DNA of 64,000 nt from Bradyrhizobium barranii subsp. barranii (GTDB lineage Bacteria > Pseudomonadota > Alphaproteobacteria > Rhizobiales > Xanthobacteraceae). The notes below the pieces were generated by a model that was not told where the DNA came from, made no database searches, and saw nothing but the letters and a program-made list of their open reading frames with translations. Positions 38,796 to 47,669 of this stretch are shown piece after piece. A program made the position numbers and the translations under genes. The DNA lies in contig NZ_CP086136.1 of assembly GCF_017565645.3 (NCBI RefSeq), positions 6,245,501-6,309,500 of the forward strand, given 5' to 3'. The stretch's first letter is position 1. Every line of letters begins with the position of its first letter.

Positions 38796-40279
38796 TAGTC
38801 CGGTACGCAATCAGCGGCGATGGCCCGCGCCAATCGGGCAACCGCCGGCGCAATGGTCTGCTGCGGGTAGCCGCTAAAGCCCAGCATCAGCGCCGACTGC
38901 GCCGGCGCCTCGATATAGTGGCGGCTCATCGCGCGAACGGTGACGCCGTGGTCGCGAGCGGCCCGTTCGATCTTCACGTCGGAAAGTCCCCGTCGCGTGT
39001 AGGCAACCAGGTGCATGCCCTGGTCCGGCGGCTCGACCGACAAATGGTCGCCCAGGCGCCGCCTCAGTGCCGCAACGAGGGTATCGCGCTGGCGGCGGTA
39101 GACTTCCCGCATTCTGCGGATGTGGGCTGCGAAATGCCCCTCCTCCATGAAGGCCGCAGCAACGGACTGGCAGAGGCTCGACGGTTGACGGTCGATCAGA
39201 TAGCGCGCGGCAACGAAATTCCGCACCAGCGGGTGTGGCAGCACGGCGTAGCCAAGCCGCAGTTCGGGGAAGAGCGCCTTGTTGAGCGTTCCGACGTAAA
39301 TGACCCGGCCGGCCTCATCCAGGCCCTGAAGCGAAGCGAGGGGACGGCCGCCGTAGCGGAATTCGCTGGCGTAATCGTCCTCGATGATCCAGGCGCCGGA
39401 CTCGCGGGCCCAGGCGAAAAGTTCGAGGCGGCGCGCCATCGACAGGGGAACGCCTGTCGGAAACTGATGCGAGGCCGTTATGAAAACTGCGCGCGCCTTC
39501 GGGGCGCGGCGGATCCCTTCCGTGACGTTGACGCCGTGCTGGTCAACCGGGATGGCGCAAACCTTCGCGCCCGACGCAGCGAGCGTAAGACGGGTCAGGG
39601 TATAGCCGGGGTCTTCGATCCAGACCTCCTTGTCCGGCCCGGGCATGACACGTGCGACGATGTCCACGGCTTGCTGCGTGCCGGCGGTGATCACGATCTG
39701 GTCGACCTCGCAGCGCACGCCGCGTGCGGCCCGAAGATAGTCGCAAACCGACTTGCGCAGCTCCAGCAAACCACGCGGATCGCCATAGCCGAGATGATGT
39801 CGCTCAAACGATCGCAGCGTGCGCGCCGTCAGTTTGCGCCACAATTCGGCGCTACGTGCATCCAACAGCGTGCGACCCAGGTTGAAGGGACGCTCGTCAT
39901 TCTGCGTCGTCACATCGACGAAATCGCCGAGGCCGTGAAAGGAGGCCACGCCTGCCGCGGCCGGTGCCGTCCGCGTCTTGCGGCCATGAGGCGCGGCAAA
40001 CGGTTCAGGCAGATCGGACGCAACGTAAGTCCCCGCCCCCTTCCGGCCGAAGGCATAACCTTCGGCCAGCAGCTGCTCGAAAGCCGAAACAACCGCGGTA
40101 CGCGAGACGCCGAGCTGCGCCGCAAGGTCGCGCGTCGAGGGCAACTTGGCCGCCGGACGAAGCGCTCCGGACAGAATTGCCGATCGTAGTTCGAGGTAGA
40201 TTTGGCGGAATACCGGCGCCTCCGCAGTACGGTCGACGCTGAAGGAATAGAGTTCTGCCCAGCTCTGCCTGCTCTTCAC
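38795..40279 (-). CDS. MocR-type regulator: GntR domain fused to aminotransferase fold (494 aa)
   Basis: The start taken is GTG at 40279, close behind a GAGGA; an ATG at 40330 would add 17 residues. A GntR winged helix lies at about 20-90 (APVFRQIYLELRSAILSGAL, then DLAAQLGVSRTAVVSAFEQL). The rest is a class I aminotransferase fold with the PLP lysine in VGTLNKALFPELRLGY. MocR proteins sense PLP-derived or amino compounds and usually control the gene divergent to them, here the FMN-binding protein at 40442. Confidence 0.9.
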   Translation of the reverse strand: MKSRQSWAELYSFSVDRTAEAPVFRQIYLELRSAILSGALRPAAKLPSTRDLAAQLGVSRTAVVSAFEQLLAEGYAFGRKGAGTYVASDLPEPFAAPHGRKTRTAPAAAGVASFHGLGDFVDVTTQNDERPFNLGRTLLDARSAELWRKLTARTLRSFERHHLGYGDPRGLLELRKSVCDYLRAARGVRCEVDQIVITAGTQQAVDIVARVMPGPDKEVWIEDPGYTLTRLTLAASGAKVCAIPVDQHGVNVTEGIRRAPKARAVFITASHQFPTGVPLSMARRLELFAWARESGAWIIEDDYASEFRYGGRPLASLQGLDEAGRVIYVGTLNKALFPELRLGYAVLPHPLVRNFVAARYLIDRQPSSLCQSVAAAFMEEGHFAAHIRRMREVYRRQRDTLVAALRRRLGDHLSVEPPDQGMHLVAYTRRGLSDVKIERAARDHGVTVRAMSRHYIEAPAQSALMLGFSGYPQQTIAPAVARLARAIAADCVPD

Positions 40280-40332
40280 GGGTCCTCGTCCGACAGGGTG
40301 AGCCGCACGTCGAGAAGTGGTATGCCGCATTA

Positions 40333-40346
40333 GGACCAAGTGGACC
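40333..40346. promoter_or_regulatory. Possible MocR binding site
   Basis: A direct repeat GGACC-AAGT-GGACC lies between the divergent mocR and FMN-binding genes, with an AGTGG/CCACT inverted pair next to it. MocR/PdxR proteins often bind direct repeats in such gaps. This is position plus pattern only. Confidence 0.35.
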
Positions 40347-40441
40347 TTTGCTCAAGACCACTATTTTTCTATCCTGTTTCGGATAACAAGGAAACCTGAA
40401 ATGTCCGCTCATTCGGATCGCGGCGCGGAGCGTCTTGCACC

Positions 40442-41005
40442 ATGAGTTCACCGCAAATCCGTCGCGAGGACCGCGCCATGTCGCAGGAGCGGATCCTGGA
40501 GATGCTGGCACGCGGATATGCTGGCCATCTTGCGACAGTCAGCGAGGACGGCTTTCCCTACTGTATCCCGCTCCTCTATCTCTGGCTCGACGGTGAGGTG
40601 TATCTGCACACGACGGCCGCCCGGGGACATCTGCGCGCAAACATCGAGCGAGATCCCCGCGTCTGCATCGAGATCGATGAGCACGAAGGTGTCTTCGACT
40701 ATGGCCGGTTCGAATGCGATTCCGGTCTCGCCTATCGAAGCATATGCCTGTTCGGCCGCATCAGGGTCGTGGGCGACACGGGCATCAAGCAGCGGTTCTG
40801 CGAAACGTTGATGGCCAAATACGGCAAGCCAGACACGACGCGACCGAAGGGGTTCTTCCCGCGGCTCGACATCATCACCGTCTACGCCGTCGCAATTGAG
40901 CGCATGACCGGCAAGGAGACTTCGATGCCGCCGCTTTCCGAACAATGGCCCGCCAAGGATCGAACGAAAACGCCCAATGTCTCGGCCCCTGCGATCCGCC
41001 GCTAA
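40442..41005 (+). CDS. PNPOx-like FMN-binding protein (187 aa)
   Basis: The split-barrel flavin-binding fold is recognisable: MLARGYAGHLATVSEDGFPY, CIPLLYLWLDGEVYLHTTAA, and GHLRANIERDPRVCIEIDEH. This NimA/PNPOx-like group reduces or binds small compounds and is a common target of a divergent MocR gene. Two starts are possible: 40442 or 40478 (MSQERILEML), the latter behind GAGGACC. The stop overlaps the convergent cyclase stop. Confidence 0.85.
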   Translation: MSSPQIRREDRAMSQERILEMLARGYAGHLATVSEDGFPYCIPLLYLWLDGEVYLHTTAARGHLRANIERDPRVCIEIDEHEGVFDYGRFECDSGLAYRSICLFGRIRVVGDTGIKQRFCETLMAKYGKPDTTRPKGFFPRLDIITVYAVAIERMTGKETSMPPLSEQWPAKDRTKTPNVSAPAIRR

Positions 41006-42261
41006 TTCGCCAGATATCGCTCGTAGCTCCCGGTCACCGGCTCGCTCGTATCGACCTCAGGATCGAGCGTGTAGAGGTCCTGCGCGCGGCCGATGCCGCG
41101 CAGCGCGTAGCGTCCGGTGGAGACGAGGTAGCGACGGCCGGTGGCGTCCAGGCCCTTGTAGAACTCGGCCGAGGCCAGCAGCTCGCGGTCGACCGAGCGG
41201 CTCATCGAGGCGATGCGACTGACCTCGTTGACGGTGGGGCCGACGACGGTGAAGTCGAGCCGGTCCGCGCTGCCGATATTGCCGTAAAAGACCTCGCCGA
41301 CATGCAGGCCGATATAGGCCGACGTCGTGGGACGGCCGTCGGCCTCCCGCCGCTTGTTCAGCGCAGCGACGTTCTTGCGGAACAGATGCTCAGCGCGCAG
41401 CGCAGCGCGCCGCGCGTCCGACATGTCCTCCCCCCAGAACATCGCGAGCACGCCATCGCCGATCAGCTTCAGGACGTCGCCGCCGGCATCGTGGATCGCG
41501 TCGATCACGGCCTGGGCATAGTCGTTGAGGAACGGGATGATCTCGTCGGGGCCGATGCTCTCGCTGATCCCGGTCGAGCCGCGCAAATCCGAATACCACA
41601 GCACGGCGTTGATGCGCTCGGTGACGCCGCGCGTGATGCGCCCGCCCAGCACCTGCGCGGAGGCATCGCGGCCGAGATAGACGCGGCCGAGGGTTCGCGC
41701 GATGTCGACCTGCTGCGCCGACTTGATCGCGAGCCCCAGCACCGGCACGAGATCGCGCAGAGCTTCGAGCTCGGGTTCGGAGAAGCCGCTGTCGCGGCGC
41801 GTGGTCCAGCAGGAATAGAGGCAATCCATCAGGCCGAGCGCGCCGTTCTCGCCGAAGCGATGCACGAAGGCGAGATAGTGCTTGTGGCCTTTTTCCGCGA
41901 GCTCGCCGATCTGCGAGAAATCCATCGAGGGCGCATCGGCGAGATCAATCACCATCTCGTCGTTGCCGTGCTCGAGCATGTGGAAGAACACCGAGCGGCG
42001 CCAGCTCCTGGCCGCGTCGCCCTCGGCAGTCGAGCCGTATTCGAACGCGTCGCTCTCGTTGCTGGGACGGTCGCTCCAGCGGAAGCCGCGGCCCTCATAG
42101 ATCGGATGCAGCGTGTCGATCACGACGAGCCCGCGCGAGAGTTCCAGCCCTTCGGCGCGGCAGCGCTCGCAGAAGCCGCGGAGCAGCTCGTTTTCGAGCA
42201 GGCCCGTGAGCCCCTGGCCGGTCAGCCAGTTCATCAGCGCGAGGCGCGAGGTCAATTGCAT
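41002..42261 (-). CDS. Class III adenylate cyclase-like protein (419 aa)
   Basis: The C-terminal cyclase domain (about 210-380) has both metal aspartates, Asp225 in WYSDLRGST and Asp269 in LIGDGVLA. Lys265 and the Asp of RLDFTVVGPTVNEVSRIAS are the adenine-choosing pair, so ATP is the likely substrate. The N-terminal ~200 residues form a soluble input domain I do not recognise, ending in a helix before the cyclase. No membrane helix is seen. Rhizobia carry many such cyclases. Confidence 0.88.
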   Translation of the reverse strand: MQLTSRLALMNWLTGQGLTGLLENELLRGFCERCRAEGLELSRGLVVIDTLHPIYEGRGFRWSDRPSNESDAFEYGSTAEGDAARSWRRSVFFHMLEHGNDEMVIDLADAPSMDFSQIGELAEKGHKHYLAFVHRFGENGALGLMDCLYSCWTTRRDSGFSEPELEALRDLVPVLGLAIKSAQQVDIARTLGRVYLGRDASAQVLGGRITRGVTERINAVLWYSDLRGSTGISESIGPDEIIPFLNDYAQAVIDAIHDAGGDVLKLIGDGVLAMFWGEDMSDARRAALRAEHLFRKNVAALNKRREADGRPTTSAYIGLHVGEVFYGNIGSADRLDFTVVGPTVNEVSRIASMSRSVDRELLASAEFYKGLDATGRRYLVSTGRYALRGIGRAQDLYTLDPEVDTSEPVTGSYERYLAN

Positions 42262-42436
42262 GCGCCATTATGGCGTGCATTCGTGACGAGCGAAAGGCCA
42301 CGCGCGAACCGTGCGCAACCAGGGCTCCCGTCCGCAGCAGATCGAATATGTCGCGGACGCTGTTGACGCACTCTCGCCACGGGCCGCAAATGCAACCAAT
42401 GACACCGCCGCACACCGAGACCAGATTCGCACCAAC

Positions 42437-43594
42437 ATGAGCCAGCGCCAGCTTCCAATCATCCTGGCGCTCGGCACCACGCAGACCCTGGCCTGGGCTT
42501 CCAGCTACTACCTGCCGGCGCTGCTCGCCGATCCCATGGCGCGCGACCTCGGCGTCTCCTCCAACTGGATCTTTGGCGCGTTCTCGGCCTCACTCGTGAT
42601 CTCGGCGATGCTCGGCCCGCGCATCGGGCGGCAGATCGATCTGTTCGGGGGCCGGCAGGTGCTGTCGGTCTCGAACCTGACGATGGCCGCGGGTCTCGTC
42701 CTGCTCGGCCTCTCGCACTCATTGGCGGTGATGGCGTTCGCCTGGCTCGTGCTCGGCATCGGCATGGCGATGGGGCTCTATGACGCCGCCTTCGCCGCGC
42801 TGAGCCGCATCTACGGCACCGAGGCGCGCAGGCCAATCACCGGCATCACGCTGATGGCAGGCTTCGCCTCCACCGTCGGCTGGCCCCTCACCGCCTGGGG
42901 CCTGTCCCATATCGGCTGGCGCGAGACCTGTTTTGCCTGGGCGGCCGCCAATCTCCTGATCGGCCTGCCCCTGAACTTCTTCGTGCTGCCGGCGATCAAG
43001 GGCGCCAGGCAGGCCGCGGCGACGGCCGAGAAGCCGCATTTGCCGCTCGACCGCACCATGGTGCTGCTCGCCTTCGTCTTCGCGGCGGTCTGGACCGTCA
43101 CCGGCGCAATGGCCGTCCATTTCCCGCGCCTGCTGGAGGCCACGGGCGCGACGCATGTCGAGGCCATCGCCGCCGGCGCGCTGATCGGCCCGGCACAGGT
43201 GGCCGCGCGCATTCTCGAAGCGGGCTTTCTGAGCCGCTTCCATCCGCTGTGGTCGACGCGCCTTGCCTGCGTCACCCACCCGCTCGGCGCCGCAATCCTC
43301 GCCATCTTCGGCGCCCCCGCCGCAAGCGCGTTTGCGCTGCTCCACGGCTCGGGCAACGGCATTCTCACGATCGCGCGCGGCACGCTGCCGCTGTCGATCT
43401 TCGGCCCGAAGGATTTCGGCTACCGCCTCGGCATCATCGGCGCGCCGGCACGGATGGCGCAGGCGGTGGCGCCGCTGGCCTTCGGCCTGCTCATCGACGT
43501 CATGGGCGCCAAGGTGCTGATGGTCTCCTCCGCACTCAGCCTCTCGGCGCTGGCGGCGCTGTTCCTGATCCGCACCGAGCGGCGGCCGGATTGA
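42437..43594 (+). CDS. MFS transporter of unknown substrate (385 aa)
   Basis: The start is ATG at 42437 (MSQRQLPIILALGTTQTLAW). Twelve helices with a GRQIDLFGGRQVL loop like the MFS signature. The helix-1 motif 'TLAWASSYYLPAL' is seen in MFS proteins near resistance genes. Substrate is unknown. It is divergent from the cyclase, with 175 bases between the genes. Confidence 0.85.
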   Translation: MSQRQLPIILALGTTQTLAWASSYYLPALLADPMARDLGVSSNWIFGAFSASLVISAMLGPRIGRQIDLFGGRQVLSVSNLTMAAGLVLLGLSHSLAVMAFAWLVLGIGMAMGLYDAAFAALSRIYGTEARRPITGITLMAGFASTVGWPLTAWGLSHIGWRETCFAWAAANLLIGLPLNFFVLPAIKGARQAAATAEKPHLPLDRTMVLLAFVFAAVWTVTGAMAVHFPRLLEATGATHVEAIAAGALIGPAQVAARILEAGFLSRFHPLWSTRLACVTHPLGAAILAIFGAPAASAFALLHGSGNGILTIARGTLPLSIFGPKDFGYRLGIIGAPARMAQAVAPLAFGLLIDVMGAKVLMVSSALSLSALAALFLIRTERRPD

Positions 43595-43625
43595 CCGGGC
43601 CAAGGCTTTCGCGCACAAGCGGGCC

Positions 43626-43817
43626 ATGAGCGAAGACAACAGCCCGCCCCGCACCTTCAAAGGCCTGCTGCGCTGGGCAACCACGCCGCCACAGGCCTGG
43701 GGCGTCTATCTCCTCGCCATCATCCTGGTGTGGCTGCTCTCGTTCTACGCCGGCACGCTCAAGCCGAAGAAGACACCGGACGCCAGCCCGCCCCCGGTCA
43801 CTGCACCGCGCAACTAG
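43626..43817 (+). CDS. Small single-pass membrane protein (63 aa)
   Basis: One helix at about 26-43 (WGVYLLAIILVWLLSFYAG) with a Pro-rich C-terminal tail. It follows the MFS gene after 31 bases. Its TAG stop shares a CTAG with the stop of the convergent EamA gene. No family name; short membrane proteins like this are often conserved in Bradyrhizobium. Confidence 0.65.
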   Translation: MSEDNSPPRTFKGLLRWATTPPQAWGVYLLAIILVWLLSFYAGTLKPKKTPDASPPPVTAPRN

Positions 43818-44698
43818 GCCGGCTTCGCCTGGCTGGTCGCGATCCAGATGCCGGCGAACACAGCAACTAGCCCGATCAGAAGGTTTGCCGTGATCGGCTC
43901 GCCGATGAGCAGCGCCGCCAGCAAGGTCGCGGCAATCGGATTGACCGTCATGGTATTGGCAACGCGGGTCGGCGTCGCCCGCGCCAGCGCCATCACCCAG
44001 AGGATGAAGGCGAGCGCGCCGCCGCCGATGCCGAGATAGACGCCGGCGATCCACTGCGCCGTCGTGAAATGATCGAGCGCCGCAAAGCTACCCTTCACGA
44101 ACCCCGCCAGCACCAGCACGGCGGCGCCCGCGCCCATGCCGACGGTGAGAAAACCCAATGCGCTTGAGCGCTGCATCAGCGGGCGCGACAGCACGTTGTA
44201 GAACGCCATGCAGAACACGGCACCGGTCATGATCAACTCGCCGCGCCAGGCGCCGGGCGGGCTCTGGGCGAGCCCCGCTGCCAGCGCGGCTGTCACACCG
44301 AGCACGGCGATGCCGACGCCGATGATCTTGCGCGCCGTCAGCCGCTCGACGCCGAGGATCGCACCGACGACCATGGTGTGGAGCGGCAGCGTCGCCAGCG
44401 CGAGACTGGCGCGCGCGGCGGTCGTGTAGGACACCGCGATATTGTAGAGGATGAAGAACAGTCCGAAGAAGCAGGTGCCGAGCAGCGCCACGGCCGGCCA
44501 GTCGGGCCGCTGCGGCCAGCGCACGCCGAGCAGGAGCGCACACGGCAGGAGGCAGAGAAAGCCGATCCCCCAGCGCAGGATCGCGAGCAGAACCGGATCG
44601 GCGCCACCGACGAGATAGCGGGTGATCGCCGCAGCGGTGCCGCCGAGGCTGCTCGACGCCAGCGCGATCGCAACCCCTGCCCACTCTCCCACGATCAT
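43814..44698 (-). CDS. EamA/DMT-family permease (294 aa)
   Basis: The start is ATG at 44698 (MIVGEWAGVAIALASSSLGG) with AGGAG nearby. Ten helices in two EamA repeats (about 5-135 and 150-285); the second ends in LLAALLIGEPITANLLIGLV. It likely exports a metabolite or amino acid. The stop TAG is inside CTAG at 43814-43817, shared with the opposite gene. Confidence 0.87.
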   Translation of the reverse strand: MIVGEWAGVAIALASSSLGGTAAAITRYLVGGADPVLLAILRWGIGFLCLLPCALLLGVRWPQRPDWPAVALLGTCFFGLFFILYNIAVSYTTAARASLALATLPLHTMVVGAILGVERLTARKIIGVGIAVLGVTAALAAGLAQSPPGAWRGELIMTGAVFCMAFYNVLSRPLMQRSSALGFLTVGMGAGAAVLVLAGFVKGSFAALDHFTTAQWIAGVYLGIGGGALAFILWVMALARATPTRVANTMTVNPIAATLLAALLIGEPITANLLIGLVAVFAGIWIATSQAKPA

Positions 44699-44773
44699 CT
44701 CCTGTCGCGGAGTTTTCCTGGGCCGTAGCACGCTGCTGCTGCCAGCGTCATGGCAGCAGCCTCGGCGCAAACG

Positions 44774-45607
44774 CTAGTCGTAAAACTCAGGCGCCATCTT
44801 CTGGCTGTCGCGCTGGGCCTTGTCGTGGTTGATCCAGAGCTGCGCCTTCTCCTTGACGAGCGTGTCCGCGATCTTCTGCATCGACGCCGCGCTCTGGTCC
44901 TTGTTGGCGTTCATGCTGGGGACGCGGCGGTTATCCCAATTGTCCTTGAAGTGGACGGCGTCGCCCGACAGCACCACCGCGCCGGTTTTCGGCAGTTTCA
45001 CCAGCAGAGACTGGTGTCCCGGCGTGTGGCCGGGCGTCGACAGGATGGTCACGCTGCCGTCGCCGAATACGTCCTTGTCACCCGCGAGCAACTCGACCGG
45101 ATGCGAGGGCTTGAAGCGCGGTTCGTTGTTGGCGCCGGGCCAGTCATATTCGGCCTTCTGCACGTAGAGCGTGGCCTGCGGGAACAGCTCGACATTGCCG
45201 GAGTGATCAGGATGCGTGTGCGACACCGCCATCGCCTTGACGTCATCCGGCTTGAGGCCGAACTGTTCGAGCTGGGCGGCCAACGTCTTCGGCCGGCGCC
45301 AGGTGACGGCCTTGGGATCGGCGGGGACAAGGCCATTCGGCATGGCGGCGACGGCATCGGCGATGCCGGTGTCCCACAGGAACCAGCCCTTGCTGCTGTG
45401 CTTGATGAGATAGCAGCTGTCGACGAAGTCCATCGCCTTGCCCTCGTTCAGGCCGGGCGTCCAGCGCGAGATGTCCCCGGCGGTGCCCTCCCCGCAATTG
45501 AGGACGTAGAGCTTTTCGACGCCCGATTTCTCGGACTGCGCAACGGCCGCGTGGCCGGACAGAGCCAGCGCGGCGACGGCGAGAGCAAACTTGATCCTGG
45601 GCATCAT
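44774..45607 (-). CDS. Secreted metallo-beta-lactamase-fold, AHL lactonase-like protein (277 aa)
   Basis: A signal peptide (MPRIKFALAVAALALSGHAA VAQ region) predicts periplasmic location. The metal site has SHTHPDHSGN (His130, His132, Asp134, His135), STPGHTPGHQSL and LSGDAVHF, as in N-acyl homoserine lactonases. It might open lactone signals, but secreted members can act on other lactones or esters. The stop TAG lies in a CTAG. Confidence 0.85.
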   Translation of the reverse strand: MMPRIKFALAVAALALSGHAAVAQSEKSGVEKLYVLNCGEGTAGDISRWTPGLNEGKAMDFVDSCYLIKHSSKGWFLWDTGIADAVAAMPNGLVPADPKAVTWRRPKTLAAQLEQFGLKPDDVKAMAVSHTHPDHSGNVELFPQATLYVQKAEYDWPGANNEPRFKPSHPVELLAGDKDVFGDGSVTILSTPGHTPGHQSLLVKLPKTGAVVLSGDAVHFKDNWDNRRVPSMNANKDQSAASMQKIADTLVKEKAQLWINHDKAQRDSQKMAPEFYD

Positions 45608-45693
45608 CCTTGGTCCCTCTTGCAGCGCCCTGTATGGCTGCGACCGAGGATCAACCCCGGCCGCGCCGCCGAATTCCGTTTCGGCAGATCACA

Positions 45694-46656
45694 TCAATGC
45701 GGGCAGGTCTCGACCTCGACCGTGACGTGGCTCAGGCCCTTCAGCCCAGCGAGCCGCTTCTTATAGACGGCCGGCTGCTTCGGCTTGTCCGACACCACCG
45801 AGACCAGCACGGCGCAATGGCCGGGCCCGACCTGCCAGAGATGCAGGTCGGTGACGCGGTCCTCTCCGACCTCCATGCGGGCGCGGATGGTGCGTTCGAG
45901 CTTCTCGTCGGCGCGCACGTCGAGCAGCACCGCGCCTGATGACTTGACGAGGCCGAACGCCCAGCTCGCGATCACGGCGCTGCCGATCAGGCCGACGGCG
46001 GGATCGGCCCAGACCCATCCCGAATACATCGCGACCACCAGCGCTGCGATCGCCAGCACCGAGGTCGCCGCATCGGCCATGACGTGGACATAGGCCGCAC
46101 GAAGATTGTTGTCGTGATGATGGTGGTGATGACCGTGATCGTCGTGATCATCATGCGCATGCCCAAGGCCGTAGTCATGGCCGTGATGATGGTGATCATG
46201 GCTGTCGCGCAGCAGCCACGCGCTGGCGAGGTTGACGCAAAGGCCAAGGGCGGCGACCGCGATGGCCTCGCCATAGACGATCGGCACCGGCGTGAACAGC
46301 CGCAGCACGCTCTCATAGGCGATCTCGACCGCGATCAGGCCCAGGATGATCGCGCTGGAGAAGGCGGCGAGATCGCCGAACTTGCCCGTGCCGAAGGTGA
46401 AATGCGCATTCCCCAGATGCCGGCGCGCGAAGCGGTAGGCAAAGGCGGCAATGCCAAGCGCGGCCGCATGCGTGCCCATGTGCCAGCCGTCGGCCAAAAG
46501 CGCCATCGAGCCGAACAGCGAGCCGGCAACGATCTCGCCGACCATCATGACCAGGGTCAGGACGACCACGAGCCAGGTGCGCCGCTCGTTCTCGTCGTGC
46601 TTCTCGCCGAGAAAGGCGTGGTCATGGGTCCATTGCTCGATCGAATGGGAATGCAT
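45694..46656 (-). CDS. dmeF: Cation diffusion facilitator DmeF, Co/Ni export (320 aa)
   Basis: Six membrane helices with the helix 2 metal site ALLADGWHMGTHA and its partner in helix 5 (VHVMADAATSV). Between helices 4 and 5 is a very His-rich loop (SHDHHHHGHDYGLGHAHDDH and more), and the N-terminus HSHSIEQWTHDH is also His-rich, as in DmeF. It should export cobalt and nickel ions. A DmeR regulator is not adjacent; the divergent gene is chrB. Confidence 0.9.
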   Translation of the reverse strand: MHSHSIEQWTHDHAFLGEKHDENERRTWLVVVLTLVMMVGEIVAGSLFGSMALLADGWHMGTHAAALGIAAFAYRFARRHLGNAHFTFGTGKFGDLAAFSSAIILGLIAVEIAYESVLRLFTPVPIVYGEAIAVAALGLCVNLASAWLLRDSHDHHHHGHDYGLGHAHDDHDDHGHHHHHHDNNLRAAYVHVMADAATSVLAIAALVVAMYSGWVWADPAVGLIGSAVIASWAFGLVKSSGAVLLDVRADEKLERTIRARMEVGEDRVTDLHLWQVGPGHCAVLVSVVSDKPKQPAVYKKRLAGLKGLSHVTVEVETCPH

Positions 46657-46850
46657 CGAAAAGTCTCCGAAAGGTCCGGTCCGTTGACCCGCAATATAGA
46701 CCTGCGGAATGTCCGGGCAAAATCAAGTCAACGAGCCGATTGACAGCCCGGGGCGGTTTCGTTGTAATGACGCTCATGGGGACTGAGCGATCTCCCCACG
46801 AGGCGACAAGCCCAAGTATCGCGTCCCGTTTGTTCTTACGAGGGCGCATC

Positions 46851-47669
46851 ATGTCTTCCTACACAACGATATCATCTGACAAATTGGCACGGCTGATCGG
46901 CACGGCGAACGCACCTGTCCTGATCGACGTGCGCACCGACGAGGATTTTGCCGCCGACCGGCGACTGATTCCCGGCTCGATCAAGCTCAGCCACGACAAC
47001 GTTCCGGACTGGGGCGGCGAATTCTCCGGCCGTTCCGCCATCGTCGCCTGCCTGCGCGGCGAAAAGCTCGCACAGGGCACGGCCGCCTGGCTGCGCCAGC
47101 TCGGCGTGCAGGCCGAGACGCTGGAAGGCGGTTTCGAGGGCTGGAAGAACGCAAAGCTGCCGCTGGTCGATGCTGCAAAACTGCCGCCGCGCGACGCCAA
47201 GGGACGCACCGTCTGGGTGACGCGGGCCCGGCCGAAGGTCGACCGCATCGCCTGCCCCTGGTTGATCCGCCGCTTCGTCGATCCCAACGCGGTGTTCCTG
47301 TTCGTCGCGCCCTCTGAAGTGGTCGCCGTGGGCGAGCGTTTCAACGCGGCGCCGTTCGACATCGAGAACGTGTTCTGGAGTCACCGCGGCGAGCTCTGCA
47401 CCTTCGACGTGATGATCGAGGAGTTCGGGATTGCAACACCGCCTCTGCTGCGGCTCGCCACGCTGGTCCGCGGCGCCGACACTGCGCGGCCCGACCTCGC
47501 GCCGGAAGCCCCTGGCCTGCTCGCGGCCTCGCTCGGGCTGTCGCGGATGTACGACGACGATCTTGAACAGCTCGAAGCCGGCATGACGCTCTACGACGCC
47601 TTCTACCGCTGGTGCCGCGATGCTACGGCCGAGACCCACAACTGGCCGACCAACAAGGTGAAGGCGTGA
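46851..47669 (+). CDS. chrB: Rhodanese-ChrB fusion, chromate resistance protein (272 aa)
   Basis: The start is ATG at 46851. Residues ~10-105 are a rhodanese domain (NAPVLIDVRTDEDFAADRR) with a Cys67 in VACLRGEKLAQG at the active-loop position. From ~120 comes the ChrB C-terminal domain: VTRARPKVDRIACPWLIRRF. ChrB proteins control or assist ChrA; the usual N-terminal domain is replaced by rhodanese. The stop and chrA start overlap as TGATG. Confidence 0.88.
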   Translation: MSSYTTISSDKLARLIGTANAPVLIDVRTDEDFAADRRLIPGSIKLSHDNVPDWGGEFSGRSAIVACLRGEKLAQGTAAWLRQLGVQAETLEGGFEGWKNAKLPLVDAAKLPPRDAKGRTVWVTRARPKVDRIACPWLIRRFVDPNAVFLFVAPSEVVAVGERFNAAPFDIENVFWSHRGELCTFDVMIEEFGIATPPLLRLATLVRGADTARPDLAPEAPGLLAASLGLSRMYDDDLEQLEAGMTLYDAFYRWCRDATAETHNWPTNKVKA

